A stretch of 64,000 bases of DNA from Limnoglobus roseus. Lineage in GTDB: Bacteria > Planctomycetota > Planctomycetia > Gemmatales > Gemmataceae. The stretch covers positions 3,782,001-3,846,000 of the forward strand of contig NZ_CP042425.1 in the NCBI RefSeq assembly GCF_008254045.1, in the 5' to 3' direction. Positions 1 through 8,658 of this stretch are shown here, piece by piece. Each line of letters opens with the position of its first letter. Within the stretch, counting starts at the first letter, position 1. The notes under the pieces were generated by a model. That model made no database searches. It worked only from the letters and a program-made list of their open reading frames with translations, and was not told the origin of the DNA. The position numbers and the translations under genes are program-made.

Positions 1-156
1 TAGCGCTTCCAGTTGGGCTGGGGCAGGGCACAGGGGAACGGGCATGGGCGCGGCGGCCTCCGCGAACAGGCGGTGACGGTGGGGGACGGATAGAGTATGC
101 GCCGGGGCGGCGAATCTGTCGGGAAAAGAATCGGCCGGCGAAAACGGGCCGCGATG

Positions 157-720
157 TCAGTCGAGCAGGCCGGCGAGTTCCTCCCGCAACCGACGCAGGA
201 CGCGGGCTTTGGCGAGGTACACGGCGTTGACGGTGAGGCCGAGGTCGGCGGCGACCGCCGCGGCCGAACGGCCGTTCACCACGACCTCCCAGCACGCCGT
301 CCACGTGTCGGGCGTGAAGTCCGCCCGCATGACGTCGAGCGCCCGCCGGGCGAGGTGGGCGTGGTACTCGGCCGCGTCCAGGTCCGGGCCGCCCGCGGCT
401 GGGAGGTCGGCGACCGCACTATCGCCGCCGACGCGGCGTGCCCCGGCCCCCTTCCGCCGCCACGCCCGGAGGCGATTGTGTAGCACGGCCTTCAGCCACG
501 TCCGAAAGCTCTTGGCCGGGTCGTACTCGAACGTCGGCAGTTTCTCGACGAGGGTGGCGAAGACGTCCTGGACCAAGTCCGCCGCATCTTGCCGAGGTAC
601 CCCGAGGCGGTCGGCCCAGGCGAACAGGAGCGGGGCGTAGAGGTCGACGAACCGGTCCCAGTCCCGGGTCGCGTGCGGGTGACGAAGGCGTTCGAGCAGA
701 CCGGAGGAGGTCGAGAACAT
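157..720 (-). CDS. ECF-type RNA polymerase sigma factor
   Basis: A 187-residue sigma-70 family protein of ECF size that would direct core RNA polymerase to a small regulon. Region 2 is visible at about residues 15-85: an RDWDRFVDLYAPLL start, then DAADLVQDVFATL and FRTWLKAVLHNRLRAWRRK, the -10 binding helix pattern. Region 4 fills the last 60 residues (GRSAAAVAADLGLTVNAVYLAKARVLRRLREEL, a helix-turn-helix). The linker is Ala/Gly/Pro-rich. I chose the ATG at 720; the TTG directly before it is a possible alternative. No anti-sigma factor is adjacent. The gene follows the formylglycine-enzyme-like gene on the same strand after about 290 bp, so it probably has its own promoter. The family call is firm; the target genes are unknown. 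Confidence 0.9.
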   Translation of the reverse strand: MFSTSSGLLERLRHPHATRDWDRFVDLYAPLLFAWADRLGVPRQDAADLVQDVFATLVEKLPTFEYDPAKSFRTWLKAVLHNRLRAWRRKGAGARRVGGDSAVADLPAAGGPDLDAAEYHAHLARRALDVMRADFTPDTWTACWEVVVNGRSAAAVAADLGLTVNAVYLAKARVLRRLREELAGLLD

Positions 721-1013
721 CAAGGCCCGCTTCGTCGTTACGGTGGCGGTCAGAGGGAAAAGCGTATTCTAGTGAGCTTCGAACTGTCTTACCCGGGACG
801 CAAGGCGAAACGCTTGGGGTCGTCTCGCACTCCGAGCCGAGCGGAGAAAAACTCTCGGGTTAACACTACTCTGCTAGAAGTGGCATTCGTTGGTCGCGAA
901 TGTAGAGTCGATGATGTTGCGCACGGTGGATGCCCGGCACTGTCGTTGGCTGGGCGCCCACTTTTTCACGTAACGGCTGGTTTCGAGTCGGAGGAGGTGC
1001 AAACCATCACAAT
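721..1013. other. intergenic region, nothing recognised
   Basis: About 290 bases separate two minus-strand genes. The region should hold the promoter of the downstream sigma factor. I saw no RNA gene, long inverted repeat or convincing small ORF in it. Confidence 0.4.
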
Positions 1014-1901
1014 CTATTCGCTCGCATGACAGAGGACGCGGAAGCCTACTGTCCCGTCACTGAAAGTCGGCGATTCGTTCCCGCGGTAGGCACTGCGACA
1101 CTCCTTGGCCGTCACGCACCACGCCCCGCCGCGCATCACCCGACTACTCCCACGTTGTGGTCCGGGCGGGTCTTTTTCCGGGCCGCTGCGGTAGTACCCT
1201 GCCTGATACCAGTCCGAACACCACTGCCAGATGTTGCCGTGCATATCGTACAGCCCGAGCTTGTTCGCGGGATAACTGCCTGCCTTGCAGGAGCGCGCGA
1301 GGTATGGCCCCTTCTTCGTGCCGAGCGGGAAGTTCCCGTCGAAATTCGCTGCGTCCGATCCGAGCATGTCCCCGAAGGAAAACGCCGTCTTCGACGCTCC
1401 CGCCTCGCGGCAGGCGTACTCCCACTCCGCCTCGGTCGGGAGGCGGTACGTCCTGTGCTTCCCGTCCTTCTTGTCGAGGTCCGTGAGCTTCTCGCAGAAC
1501 TGCTGGGCGTCCTTCCAACTCACATTGTCCACCGGGTACGACCCCGTGTCGCGGTCGGTCAGTTTCCCCCGCGCCGACCCACGCGGGGAGAACCAACTCG
1601 GGTTCTTGCCCACGACCTTCGCGTACTGGTCCTGGGTGACGTGGTAGACGCCCATGTAGAACGGCTTCGTGATCTCGACTGCGTGCTGGTCCTCGTCGTC
1701 AGCGCGGCCGGCCTCCTGCTTCGGCGAACCCATGATGAACTTTCCGGCCGGGACGAGCGCCAACCTCATGCCCGCCGAGTTCGTTATCGCTGGCGTCGGA
1801 GCCTTGTCTTGGCCGATCGCCGACGGTTCCCGAACCACGAACAAGCCGACACAGGCCGTCAAGAGAAGGGTGCAAGCGCTTCGCACGATCAGTTCCCTCA
1901 C
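1014..1901 (-). CDS. secreted formylglycine-generating-enzyme (SUMF1) family protein
   Basis: A 295-residue protein of the FGE-sulfatase/SUMF1 fold. The N-terminus has a positively charged, hydrophobic signal-peptide-like stretch (about residues 5-30). The SUMF1 domain then fills the rest: GMRLALVPAGKFIMGS at its start, YRLPTEAEWEYACR in the middle, GLYDMHGNIWQWCSDWY and RVMRGGAWC near the end, closing with GFRVLCHA. Family members either oxidise a sulfatase cysteine to formylglycine or are fold homologues with other roles; no sulfatase gene lies nearby, so the substrate is unknown. A longer ORF begins at 1976, but the GTG at 1901 overlaps the stop of the upstream propeller gene as GTGA and is followed directly by the signal-like segment, so I prefer it. 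The overlap implies translational coupling. Confidence 0.85.
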   Translation of the reverse strand: MRELIVRSACTLLLTACVGLFVVREPSAIGQDKAPTPAITNSAGMRLALVPAGKFIMGSPKQEAGRADDEDQHAVEITKPFYMGVYHVTQDQYAKVVGKNPSWFSPRGSARGKLTDRDTGSYPVDNVSWKDAQQFCEKLTDLDKKDGKHRTYRLPTEAEWEYACREAGASKTAFSFGDMLGSDAANFDGNFPLGTKKGPYLARSCKAGSYPANKLGLYDMHGNIWQWCSDWYQAGYYRSGPEKDPPGPQRGSSRVMRGGAWCVTAKECRSAYRGNESPTFSDGTVGFRVLCHASE

Positions 1902-3277
1902 GGCTTGATGGAGTACAGGGTGTTGGCCCCGCGGATGAGCACGGCGCCGCCGGCCACGGCCGGGGTTGCCCAACACTTGTCCTTGAGGCGGTTTTGGCCG
2001 ACGGTGTCGAACTCCGGCCCCGCCTTGATGACGTGCGTAGTCCCCGCGCTATCCAGGCAGAACACCCGCCCCTCGCCGGCCCACGGCGAGGCCCAGAAGT
2101 TCTGCGCGTTCGACAACCGCTCGCGGTAGAGTTGCTTGCCCGTCTTGGCGTCGAGACAGGTGAGCAGGCCGCCGGTCTGGCTCGCGACGTACAGATAGCC
2201 CTGGTAGGCGAGCGGGGAGGCCATCTCCAAATCGCCCCGCGGTTGCGACCACGCGACCCCTTCGCTCGACGACTTGCCGTCCTTCAACGTGATGTCGCCG
2301 CTGGCCCCGGCCCGCACGGCGAACAGCCCGCCGCGACCGCCGCGACCCCCGCCCGGCCGCCCCGGCCCGCCGGGACCGCCCCCACCGCCGCCGACGTACA
2401 GCCGCTCGTCGTCGCCGACGGGGGACGCGGGGCACCGGCCGCCACCGAGGTTCAACTCCCACAGCGCCTTGCCCGTGGCGGGGTCGTAGGACCGGACCTT
2501 GTTGCCGCCGGAGGTCACCAGTTCGGTGCGGGCCGTGTTCTTCCACAGGATCGGGGACGAGTAGTTGGTCCGCTCGTCCCGCGGGGTTCGCCACACCTCG
2601 TCGCCGGTCCGGCCGCTGACCGCCACGACAAACGACTTCTCCTCATTGTCGATCTGGAGGAACACCCGCTCGCCGTCGAACGCGGGCGAACTCGCCGTCC
2701 CCTGACCCTGGGCCGTCGCGAACGCCCCGAAGTCCTTCTTCCACAGAAGTTCGCCGGCCACGCTGTAGCAAAACAGGCCGTGGTTGCCGAAGAAAGCGTA
2801 GACGCGATCCCCGTCCGCGATCGGCGTTTCGGTCGCGTAGCTGTTCCCCGACTGGATCGGCGTTCGCGGCCGCCCCTCCAGGGCCGTCTTGTGCCAGAGC
2901 GTCTTCCCGGTCGCCCGGTCGAGGCAGTAGACGCACCATTGCATATTGACATTCGGGGTGCGGCCGGTGAACTCGTCTCGCCCGCGAAGGCTGGACCGCT
3001 GGCCGTCGGCCGTTTTCGGATCCCCGTCTTTCGGCTTCCCGTCCGGAACGGCGGTGGTGACGAACACCCGGTCCCCGACCACCACCGGCGAGGACAGGCC
3101 CGTGCCGGGGACGTCGGCCCGCCACGTGATGTTCTTCTGCCCGTCCCACTCGACGGGCAGTTTCGTTTCAACGCTGACCCCGGCACCGCCCGGCCCGCGG
3201 AACTGCGGCCAGTCGTCGGCCGGAAGGCGGGCGGCGAGCGCGAGAAGTGTCAAGCCTACAGCGGTCGTCTGTCGCAT
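1898..3277 (-). CDS. secreted PQQ-like (BamB-type) beta-propeller protein
   Basis: A 459-residue exported protein. A short signal peptide (about residues 1-20, ending LAARLPA) precedes DWPQFRGPGGAGVS, the usual opening of planctomycete PQQ-like propellers. Repeated propeller blades follow, with motifs such as LDRATGKTLWHK, VSGRTGDEVWRTP, YDPATGKALWELNLGG and LDAKTGKQLYRERL. A glycine-rich loop (GGGGGGPGGPGRPGGGRGGRGG) interrupts the blades near residue 300. The fold resembles BamB and quinoprotein dehydrogenases, but I see no evidence that it binds PQQ or is an enzyme. It lies 27 bases downstream of the DUF3500 gene and overlaps the SUMF1-like gene, so these three secreted proteins probably form one transcript. 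A second propeller of the same kind is encoded at 15167. Confidence 0.85.
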   Translation of the reverse strand: MRQTTAVGLTLLALAARLPADDWPQFRGPGGAGVSVETKLPVEWDGQKNITWRADVPGTGLSSPVVVGDRVFVTTAVPDGKPKDGDPKTADGQRSSLRGRDEFTGRTPNVNMQWCVYCLDRATGKTLWHKTALEGRPRTPIQSGNSYATETPIADGDRVYAFFGNHGLFCYSVAGELLWKKDFGAFATAQGQGTASSPAFDGERVFLQIDNEEKSFVVAVSGRTGDEVWRTPRDERTNYSSPILWKNTARTELVTSGGNKVRSYDPATGKALWELNLGGGRCPASPVGDDERLYVGGGGGGPGGPGRPGGGRGGRGGLFAVRAGASGDITLKDGKSSSEGVAWSQPRGDLEMASPLAYQGYLYVASQTGGLLTCLDAKTGKQLYRERLSNAQNFWASPWAGEGRVFCLDSAGTTHVIKAGPEFDTVGQNRLKDKCWATPAVAGGAVLIRGANTLYSIKP

Positions 3278-3304
3278 GGGCGTTCCTGCGCGTTTGGCGG
3301 GCGG

Positions 3305-4285
3305 TCACTTCGGGGCGGGGCCGACATTGACGTAGCAGTGGACGTGCGGCATCACTCGGTAGCCCCACACGAACCCCGGCCCTTCGATCTTCCAGTACTG
3401 CCACCGCTCGTCGCCGGAACTGCGGTTCTCGTAGAAGGCCAGTGCGAGCTTGTCCGCCCCGCCGTTCGCCTTCACGAACGCCATGACCTCGTCCACGTCT
3501 TCCTTGCGGAACACGCCGAGCAGTTTCGCCATGACACCCTCGATCAGTTTCCGCTGGTCCGCGGTCATGTCTTCGCCGAGCAGACCGGGCAGGCGCTCGC
3601 CCTTCGGCCGGAACTCGACGGCGTTGCGGTACTCGTTGTCGTTCGGCCGGTCGCGGACGATGGCCTGCTGCCGCTGTTTCTCGGAGAGGGCGTCGTACAC
3701 CTCGGTCACGGCCTTCGTGAGGTGGAAGTAGTTGTTCCGCTTGCTATACCCATGGACGACGTGGCCGAAGTACAGCGGCCCGCCGAACGCCGTGTCCGGC
3801 TCGCTGTTGCCGTCGCACCGGACGGTCGTGTGGTGGCCGGTGAACACGCAGGAGAACTTCTCCTTCCCGGTCGGGTCGCCAAAGACGTTGGCCCCGACGC
3901 TGGCAATCCCGTTCGGGTCGTCGAACGTGTTGTTCCGGGACAGTGTTCGGTAGCCCTCGTCGTCGGCGCACAAGGCGCGGAGAATCCGCTCGACCAGTTC
4001 TTGTTGCGGCTTGCGGAGGAGGTCGCCGATCCGGTAGTTGATGACGCTGTCGGTCATGGTCAGCCGCGCCAGCCCGCCCTTCTTCGCGGGGTGGTCCCAC
4101 GGCAGCACGACCTTCCGCTTCTGCTCGGCCGTCAGTGTGGCGAAGAACTCCCGCACCAACTCTTCTGCAGGCTTGGCGGCCGGTTCGGCGGCGAGTGCCG
4201 GCCCGCCGGTCGCGAGCGCAACCGCGCAGCCCGCGGCCCGAAAGAACTGCCGGCGGTCGCACGGCGGCACGCGGTCAGGGGTCAT
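3305..4285 (-). CDS. Tat-exported DUF3500 family protein
   Basis: A 326-residue protein. The N-terminus MTPDRVPPCDRRQFFRAAG followed by an Ala-rich hydrophobic stretch is a twin-arginine signal, which implies export in folded form. The body resembles DUF3500: EELVREFFATLTAEQKRKVVLPWDHP, RNNTFDDPNG, FSCVFTGHHTTVRCDGN, FGGPLYFGH and a C-terminal FVWGYRVMPHVHCYVNVG. The histidine pairs (TGHHT, HVHCY) and the Tat signal fit a metal- or cofactor-bound protein, but no activity is established for this family as far as I know. I chose the ATG at 4285 because the Tat motif begins there; the ORF extends upstream to 4624 but overlaps the kinase gene. The gene follows the kinase on the same strand after about 200 bases. 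Confidence 0.82.
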   Translation of the reverse strand: MTPDRVPPCDRRQFFRAAGCAVALATGGPALAAEPAAKPAEELVREFFATLTAEQKRKVVLPWDHPAKKGGLARLTMTDSVINYRIGDLLRKPQQELVERILRALCADDEGYRTLSRNNTFDDPNGIASVGANVFGDPTGKEKFSCVFTGHHTTVRCDGNSEPDTAFGGPLYFGHVVHGYSKRNNYFHLTKAVTEVYDALSEKQRQQAIVRDRPNDNEYRNAVEFRPKGERLPGLLGEDMTADQRKLIEGVMAKLLGVFRKEDVDEVMAFVKANGGADKLALAFYENRSSGDERWQYWKIEGPGFVWGYRVMPHVHCYVNVGPAPK

Positions 4286-4487
4286 GGCCGAAGTCTCCGG
4301 CGGTGGGTGGGTCAGTTCCGCGGCCCGCGTTGTCGTTCGGTCAGTCGCTTCACATCGTCGCGGTCGAGCGCCCCGTCGCCGTTGCGGCCGCCGTGCCGCG
4401 GGTGTCGTCCGGCCGTTCCACTCGCCGGACGAACGCGATGGCCAGGGAAATAGATGCAACGGCGGGCGATCGAGAGCGCGGAAAATC

Positions 4488-7244
4488 TCAATCTTTCGGC
4501 CGCGGCGGCGGGCGGAAGGCCCGGCCCTGTGCAATCCCCAGGTGGCGAGCCTTGAAGAGTTCGTTCGCCGCGCCGTTCCAGGTGTACTCCCGATCCATCT
4601 TCGTGGGCGATTCTGACAGGCCATCGCGGCTGACCGGGATGATCAGGGCGTCGCCGGTGTCCATTCGCTTCAGCCGCAGGTAACGGATGTCCCGCGGTGC
4701 CCGGGTCACCGGAATTGCGAACCGGCGTTCGTCCGGGCTGTCGTGGTTCCAGACGGTTGGATCGTCCGACCGGAATAGGACTAGCCACTCCTTGGGTCCG
4801 CCGGCGCCGCGCGGCGGGGGCGGATCGTCCGGCACAGCCAGTTGCCGGCGCTCCTCGCCGGACAGCGACCTGCCCGTGACGGCGATCTCGAACGCCGTCG
4901 GGGGAATCTCCTTCCCCTTCCAGACGTAGTACTGCTTGTCGTCTGACCGAACCTTGTGGCCGAACCCGGACCCGGTGAAGTCGTCCCGCCCGATATGGCA
5001 GACGGCGATGTCCCCGGTGGAAACGGTCGCGGCCATCATCGGGCCGGGTCGCGGCACCGTGACGTTCTGCCCGTCCCACGGGTAGCCCTCGCGGAGATCG
5101 ACCGCGACCGGCGGTCCGATCATTTGCTGCCACAGTTCTCGTTGATTCGGGTCGAGGGTGCCGACGATCCGGCCCTGCACGTCCGCCCAGAACTCGGCCG
5201 GGTTTTTCACCCGCTTGTCCGGGGCGAACAGGTGGTCGGCCCAGGCGCGGTGCGTGTCGTGCTGAACCTTGCGGATCTGCTCCCGCTGGCGGGCGGTGAG
5301 TTTGAGGGCCTCCACGATCTTGGGGTCGGAGAAGCCGTACCGGCCCTGCTGCTGGACCTGGAGGACGATCATCTGAAACCGCGGCCGTTGTTCCGGGGTC
5401 AGAATCTCCGTCAGTGCCGTCTCGACGGCCCCGCCGGCGTCTCGCGGCCCGCGGTCGCGTGGGTTCGGTGGCCGAGTCGGATTGGCCGTGAGTTGTGTGA
5501 TGCGGGCCTTTTGGGCGTCCGTCAGCCCCAAGTCCTTCTGGACGTTCGCGTCCTGCACGACGGCCAGGAGCGTGGACCCGCGGAGGCCCGCCAATTCGGT
5601 CACGATGACGGCGACCCGCTCCCGACTGAGGGCGAGTTCGGCCTGAATGTCCGGGTCGTCGGCGTGCGCGGCGATGAAGTCCTCGTAGTAGTCGAGGACC
5701 GTCAGCAGCAGCCGGCGGCGAACGTCCTGCTGGCCGGGGTTGTGCGCCAGTTCCCCCTCGCTGAACTGCACGACCAACTCGATCGCCCGGCGGGCCTGGG
5801 CGAAGTCTTGTTCCGCCAAGTCGCGGGCGGTCGCCTCGGCCTCGTAGGCTTTCTTCGTCCGGGCCTGCTCCGCGGCGAGTTCGTCGTAGGCCGCCTTCGT
5901 CCGCTTCTCCTCGGCGGCCAGCTTCGCGAACGCCCCGTCGAGGTTGTCGTAGGCCGTCTTCGTCGCCCGCTGCTCTCGTGCGACGAGGACGGTGCTGACG
6001 GCGAACCCGACGAGGCCGAAGGCGAGGAGCAAGATGCCGGCGACGACAGCCGACGGGTGCCGCCGCGCCCACTTGCGGGTCCGCTCCACGAGGTTCGGCC
6101 GCTTTGCTCGGATCGGCTTGTCGGCCAAGAACCGCTCCAGGTCGTCGGCCAACTCCTGGGCGCTGCCGTAGCGGTCGCCCGGGTGCTTCGCTACCGCCTT
6201 CAGCACGATCGTTTCCAGTTCGACCGGGACCGTCGGGTCCACCGCCCGCGGCGGCGGCGGTTCGGCGAACGCGATCTGGTGCAGCAAGGCGTGGCGGTCC
6301 TTGCCGTCGAACACCGGGCGGAGCGTTAGCAATTCGTACAGCGTCGCGCCGAGAGAGTACACGTCGGTGCGGTGGTCCACGAGGCCGCGCTTCCCCATCG
6401 CCTGTTCCGGGCTGACGTACCTCAGCGTACCGAGCACCTCGCCGGACACTGTGAGATCGATCTGACTCTGGAACTGGGCGAGGCCGAAGTCGGCGATCCA
6501 CACTTGCCCTCGCGCGTCGAGCAGCAGGTTCGCAGGTTTGACGTCGCGGTGAACGACGCCCATCTGGTGGGCGTACTCAAGCGCCTCGGCCGTCTGCCGG
6601 CCGAGCGTGGCGACCGTGCGGAAGAACTGCCGCGAGCGGTTGGAGTGTTCCGTCGTCAGGGCGCTGACGGCTCGCGTCGGCCGGTGAGGTTCGGCCGTCC
6701 GCCCGCCGAGATCGGCGATCAGCGCGGCGAGGCTCTGGCCCTCGATGTACTGCATGGCGTAGAAGTGGACGCCCCGCTCGGACCCGACGGCGAACACCGG
6801 CACGATGTGCGAGTGGTGCAAGTGGGCGGCGGCCTCGGCCTCGTTGCGAAACCGCTGCAACTGTCGCGCGTCGGCCCCGCCGGCGAACGGCAGAATCTTC
6901 AGCGCCACCCGCCGTCGCAGTGAGATTTGCTCGGCCTCGTAGACGATGCCCATGCCACCGCGGCCGACTTCCCGCAGCAACCGATAATCGCCGAGTTGAC
7001 CCAACTCGCCCGGCGGTTCGGCCGGGATCGTCTTCCACCGTTCGGTCGGCTCCTCTGCCTGTCGGATGACCGATACCAGGCCCCCAATCTGATGATAGCC
7101 CTGAACGAACTCGGCGAGGTCGGCGGCGTACTCCGGGTGGGCCGCCAAGAATTCCTGTGGGTCCGGCGGCCGACCGGCCTCGACGGCCTCGACGTAGGCC
7201 AGCAGGATTTCTTGCAGCCGGTCCTGGTCCGCCCCGTTCGTCAT
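4488..7244 (-). CDS. membrane-anchored Ser/Thr protein kinase with extracytoplasmic domain
   Basis: A 918-residue receptor-like kinase. Residues 1-80 are a helical planctomycete N-terminal region (PDPQEFLAAHPEYAADLAEF). The kinase domain runs from about 86 to 375: P-loop GRGGMG at 94-99, VALK lysine 116, HRDVKPAN with Asp 234, DFG Asp 252 and YVSPEQ, so all key residues are present. A transmembrane helix lies at about 399-421. It is followed by a coiled-coil-prone segment rich in EEKRTKAAYDELAAEQ and a roughly 450-residue outer domain with LTPEQRPRFQ- and LKLTARQREQI-type helices, plus a C-terminal part I cannot classify. The ATG overlaps the stop of the preceding sigma factor as ATGA, so the two are translationally coupled, the classic planctomycete sigma/kinase pair. 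It probably senses an envelope signal and acts with that sigma factor; the substrate is unknown. Confidence 0.92.
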   Translation of the reverse strand: MTNGADQDRLQEILLAYVEAVEAGRPPDPQEFLAAHPEYAADLAEFVQGYHQIGGLVSVIRQAEEPTERWKTIPAEPPGELGQLGDYRLLREVGRGGMGIVYEAEQISLRRRVALKILPFAGGADARQLQRFRNEAEAAAHLHHSHIVPVFAVGSERGVHFYAMQYIEGQSLAALIADLGGRTAEPHRPTRAVSALTTEHSNRSRQFFRTVATLGRQTAEALEYAHQMGVVHRDVKPANLLLDARGQVWIADFGLAQFQSQIDLTVSGEVLGTLRYVSPEQAMGKRGLVDHRTDVYSLGATLYELLTLRPVFDGKDRHALLHQIAFAEPPPPRAVDPTVPVELETIVLKAVAKHPGDRYGSAQELADDLERFLADKPIRAKRPNLVERTRKWARRHPSAVVAGILLLAFGLVGFAVSTVLVAREQRATKTAYDNLDGAFAKLAAEEKRTKAAYDELAAEQARTKKAYEAEATARDLAEQDFAQARRAIELVVQFSEGELAHNPGQQDVRRRLLLTVLDYYEDFIAAHADDPDIQAELALSRERVAVIVTELAGLRGSTLLAVVQDANVQKDLGLTDAQKARITQLTANPTRPPNPRDRGPRDAGGAVETALTEILTPEQRPRFQMIVLQVQQQGRYGFSDPKIVEALKLTARQREQIRKVQHDTHRAWADHLFAPDKRVKNPAEFWADVQGRIVGTLDPNQRELWQQMIGPPVAVDLREGYPWDGQNVTVPRPGPMMAATVSTGDIAVCHIGRDDFTGSGFGHKVRSDDKQYYVWKGKEIPPTAFEIAVTGRSLSGEERRQLAVPDDPPPPRGAGGPKEWLVLFRSDDPTVWNHDSPDERRFAIPVTRAPRDIRYLRLKRMDTGDALIIPVSRDGLSESPTKMDREYTWNGAANELFKARHLGIAQGRAFRPPPRPKD

Positions 7245-7813
7245 GGCCGGCCCGCCTCTTGAAGAAGTTCCCGCAACCGTTTCACGCCCCGGAACAGTAA
7301 GCCCATCACGGCCGGCTTCGTCCGCCCGACCGCGGCCGCGACTTCGGCCACCGGCCACCCCTTGAGGTGGTGCAACTCGACGACCTGCCGCTGGTCAGCG
7401 GGCAACCGGCCGAGTGCGCCCGCCAGGCGGACGAGTTCCTCCACCCGCACGACCCGCTCACTCGGCGACGACTGCTCGGCCGCCAGCCACCCCTGGATGC
7501 GGTTCGACGACTGGTCGAGGGTGTCGTTGAGCGAGCGCTCCCGGTCGAGGTCGCGGGCGTCGGCGAGGTACCGCCGGGCGTTGGCCGCAAGCGCGTTCGC
7601 CAGGATCGTCCGGAGCCAGCCGACGAGTTCGGCCTCGGTGCCGCCGCGGAACTGGTCCCGGTTTTCGTGGGCCTGCAAGAGCGTCTGTTGGACGACGTCG
7701 GACTCGTCCAACTTGGCCCGCATTGACGGGTCGAGGTGCAGGCGGGCCAAGAGCCGCAAGTAGTCCCGGTACCGGTCGAGTTCCCACCCGCCGCCATTGC
7801 CGATCGACGTCAC
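7241..7813 (-). CDS. ECF-type sigma factor, planctomycete kinase-linked class
   Basis: A 190-residue sigma factor. Region 2 is DRYRDYLRLLARLHLDPSMR, then DESDVVQQTLLQAHEN and ELVGWLRTILANALAANARRY. Region 4 is LGRLPADQRQVVELHHLKGWPVAEVAAAVGRTKPAVMGLLFRGVKRLRELL. The frame is open upstream to 7990, but I chose the GTG at 7813 because GGGAGG precedes it at good spacing; the GTG two codons upstream is an alternative. The stop overlaps the kinase ATG (ATGA). This kind of sigma factor with a downstream membrane kinase is common in Planctomycetota, where the kinase is presumed to modulate it. It is divergent from the small secreted protein at 8011, with about 200 bases of shared upstream DNA. Confidence 0.9.
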   Translation of the reverse strand: MTSIGNGGGWELDRYRDYLRLLARLHLDPSMRAKLDESDVVQQTLLQAHENRDQFRGGTEAELVGWLRTILANALAANARRYLADARDLDRERSLNDTLDQSSNRIQGWLAAEQSSPSERVVRVEELVRLAGALGRLPADQRQVVELHHLKGWPVAEVAAAVGRTKPAVMGLLFRGVKRLRELLQEAGRP

Positions 7814-8010
7814 GCGCACCTCCCACAACTCTAGATGCGGTGGCCGCCCCTTGAGAGCGCCGGGGCGGGCGAATTGGGAAAATCTTTCACGCCGTCGAGG
7901 GCCGGGAAGAAAGTCACCCGGTCGGGTGGGGACGAAATCCTCGGAGTCGCGCTCTGGTTGAGCGGTGATCGCATCCATTCGGGAGTGCAACGCCCGACCC
8001 GGAGCAATCT

Positions 8011-8487
8011 ATGAACTTCAAGCAGTTGATTACCGTGGCCACGCTGTTCCTCCCGCTCGTCGGCTGGACGTTGTCCGATGCCGCGCCCGGCGAGGAAGCT
8101 ACGGGCCGGGCGCGTGACACGTGTCGAGTTCCTGAGGAAGACCTCCGATGCCTCGACCTCGACGAGCAGCTTCTTCGTTGGCGAGTGATTGCGGAACGGA
8201 AACTCGCCGTCGGCCAAGACCTCGCCCGTGGCCGACTGACGCTTCTCGCGGCCGCGGGCTTGATCCGCGAGATCGACCGGCAGAACCCGGACTTCGATCA
8301 CGAGGCATTCCAGTTGATCGTTCGGCCCAAGGGCGATGGCGAGTGGTATTGCCGGTATGCGATCGGTCTTGCCGAGCGCCCGTCGAACGATCCCGACCGG
8401 CGTCGCGTGCTTGCCGGCCTTGAGGACGAATTGCAACGCCTTCTCGAAGCGGAGGCCGTGACCCTGCCATCGACGAAAGAACAATAA
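8011..8487 (+). CDS. small secreted hypothetical protein
   Basis: A 158-residue protein starting MNFKQLITVATLFLPLVGW, a good Sec signal peptide, cleaved probably near residue 25. The mature part is charged and mainly helical: LARGRLTLLAAAGLIREIDRQNPDFD, a WYCRYAI segment with one Cys, and LAGLEDELQRLLEAEA. I recall similar short proteins with a GRLTLLEAAARFRELNR-like segment beside sigma-factor genes in Gemmata, but cannot name a family. It is divergent from the sigma/kinase operon and could be a target of that sigma factor; this is inference. A longer antisense ORF (7831-8676, minus) covers it but shows no recognisable features. Confidence 0.6.
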   Translation: MNFKQLITVATLFLPLVGWTLSDAAPGEEATGRARDTCRVPEEDLRCLDLDEQLLRWRVIAERKLAVGQDLARGRLTLLAAAGLIREIDRQNPDFDHEAFQLIVRPKGDGEWYCRYAIGLAERPSNDPDRRRVLAGLEDELQRLLEAEAVTLPSTKEQ

Positions 8488-8658
8488 TTGCACCCGCTGG
8501 CCGATCCGGCCGCGTTCCCTCGGTTCCGCGGAAAGATTGTTCCGCCGCCCGCGCTCTGCTAGGGCAGCCGACGCATCTGACCTCATACCCGCCTTCTTAC
8601 CCCGCGACCGGATCACGTTGTCCCCAGTCGCACGAGTCCTTTGTTCCCAGGAATGTCC

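Noticed and set aside
1994..4453. Long plus-strand ORF of 819 codons
   Set aside because: Antisense shadow of the propeller and DUF3500 genes in GC-rich DNA; composition is Arg/Val/Pro-rich with no domain.
4312..6501. Minus-strand ORF of 729 codons in another frame of the kinase gene
   Set aside because: The kinase frame carries all catalytic motifs; this frame is an Arg/Gly/Pro-rich shadow. Only its last part, outside the kinase, shows the EF-hand-like phrase noted separately.
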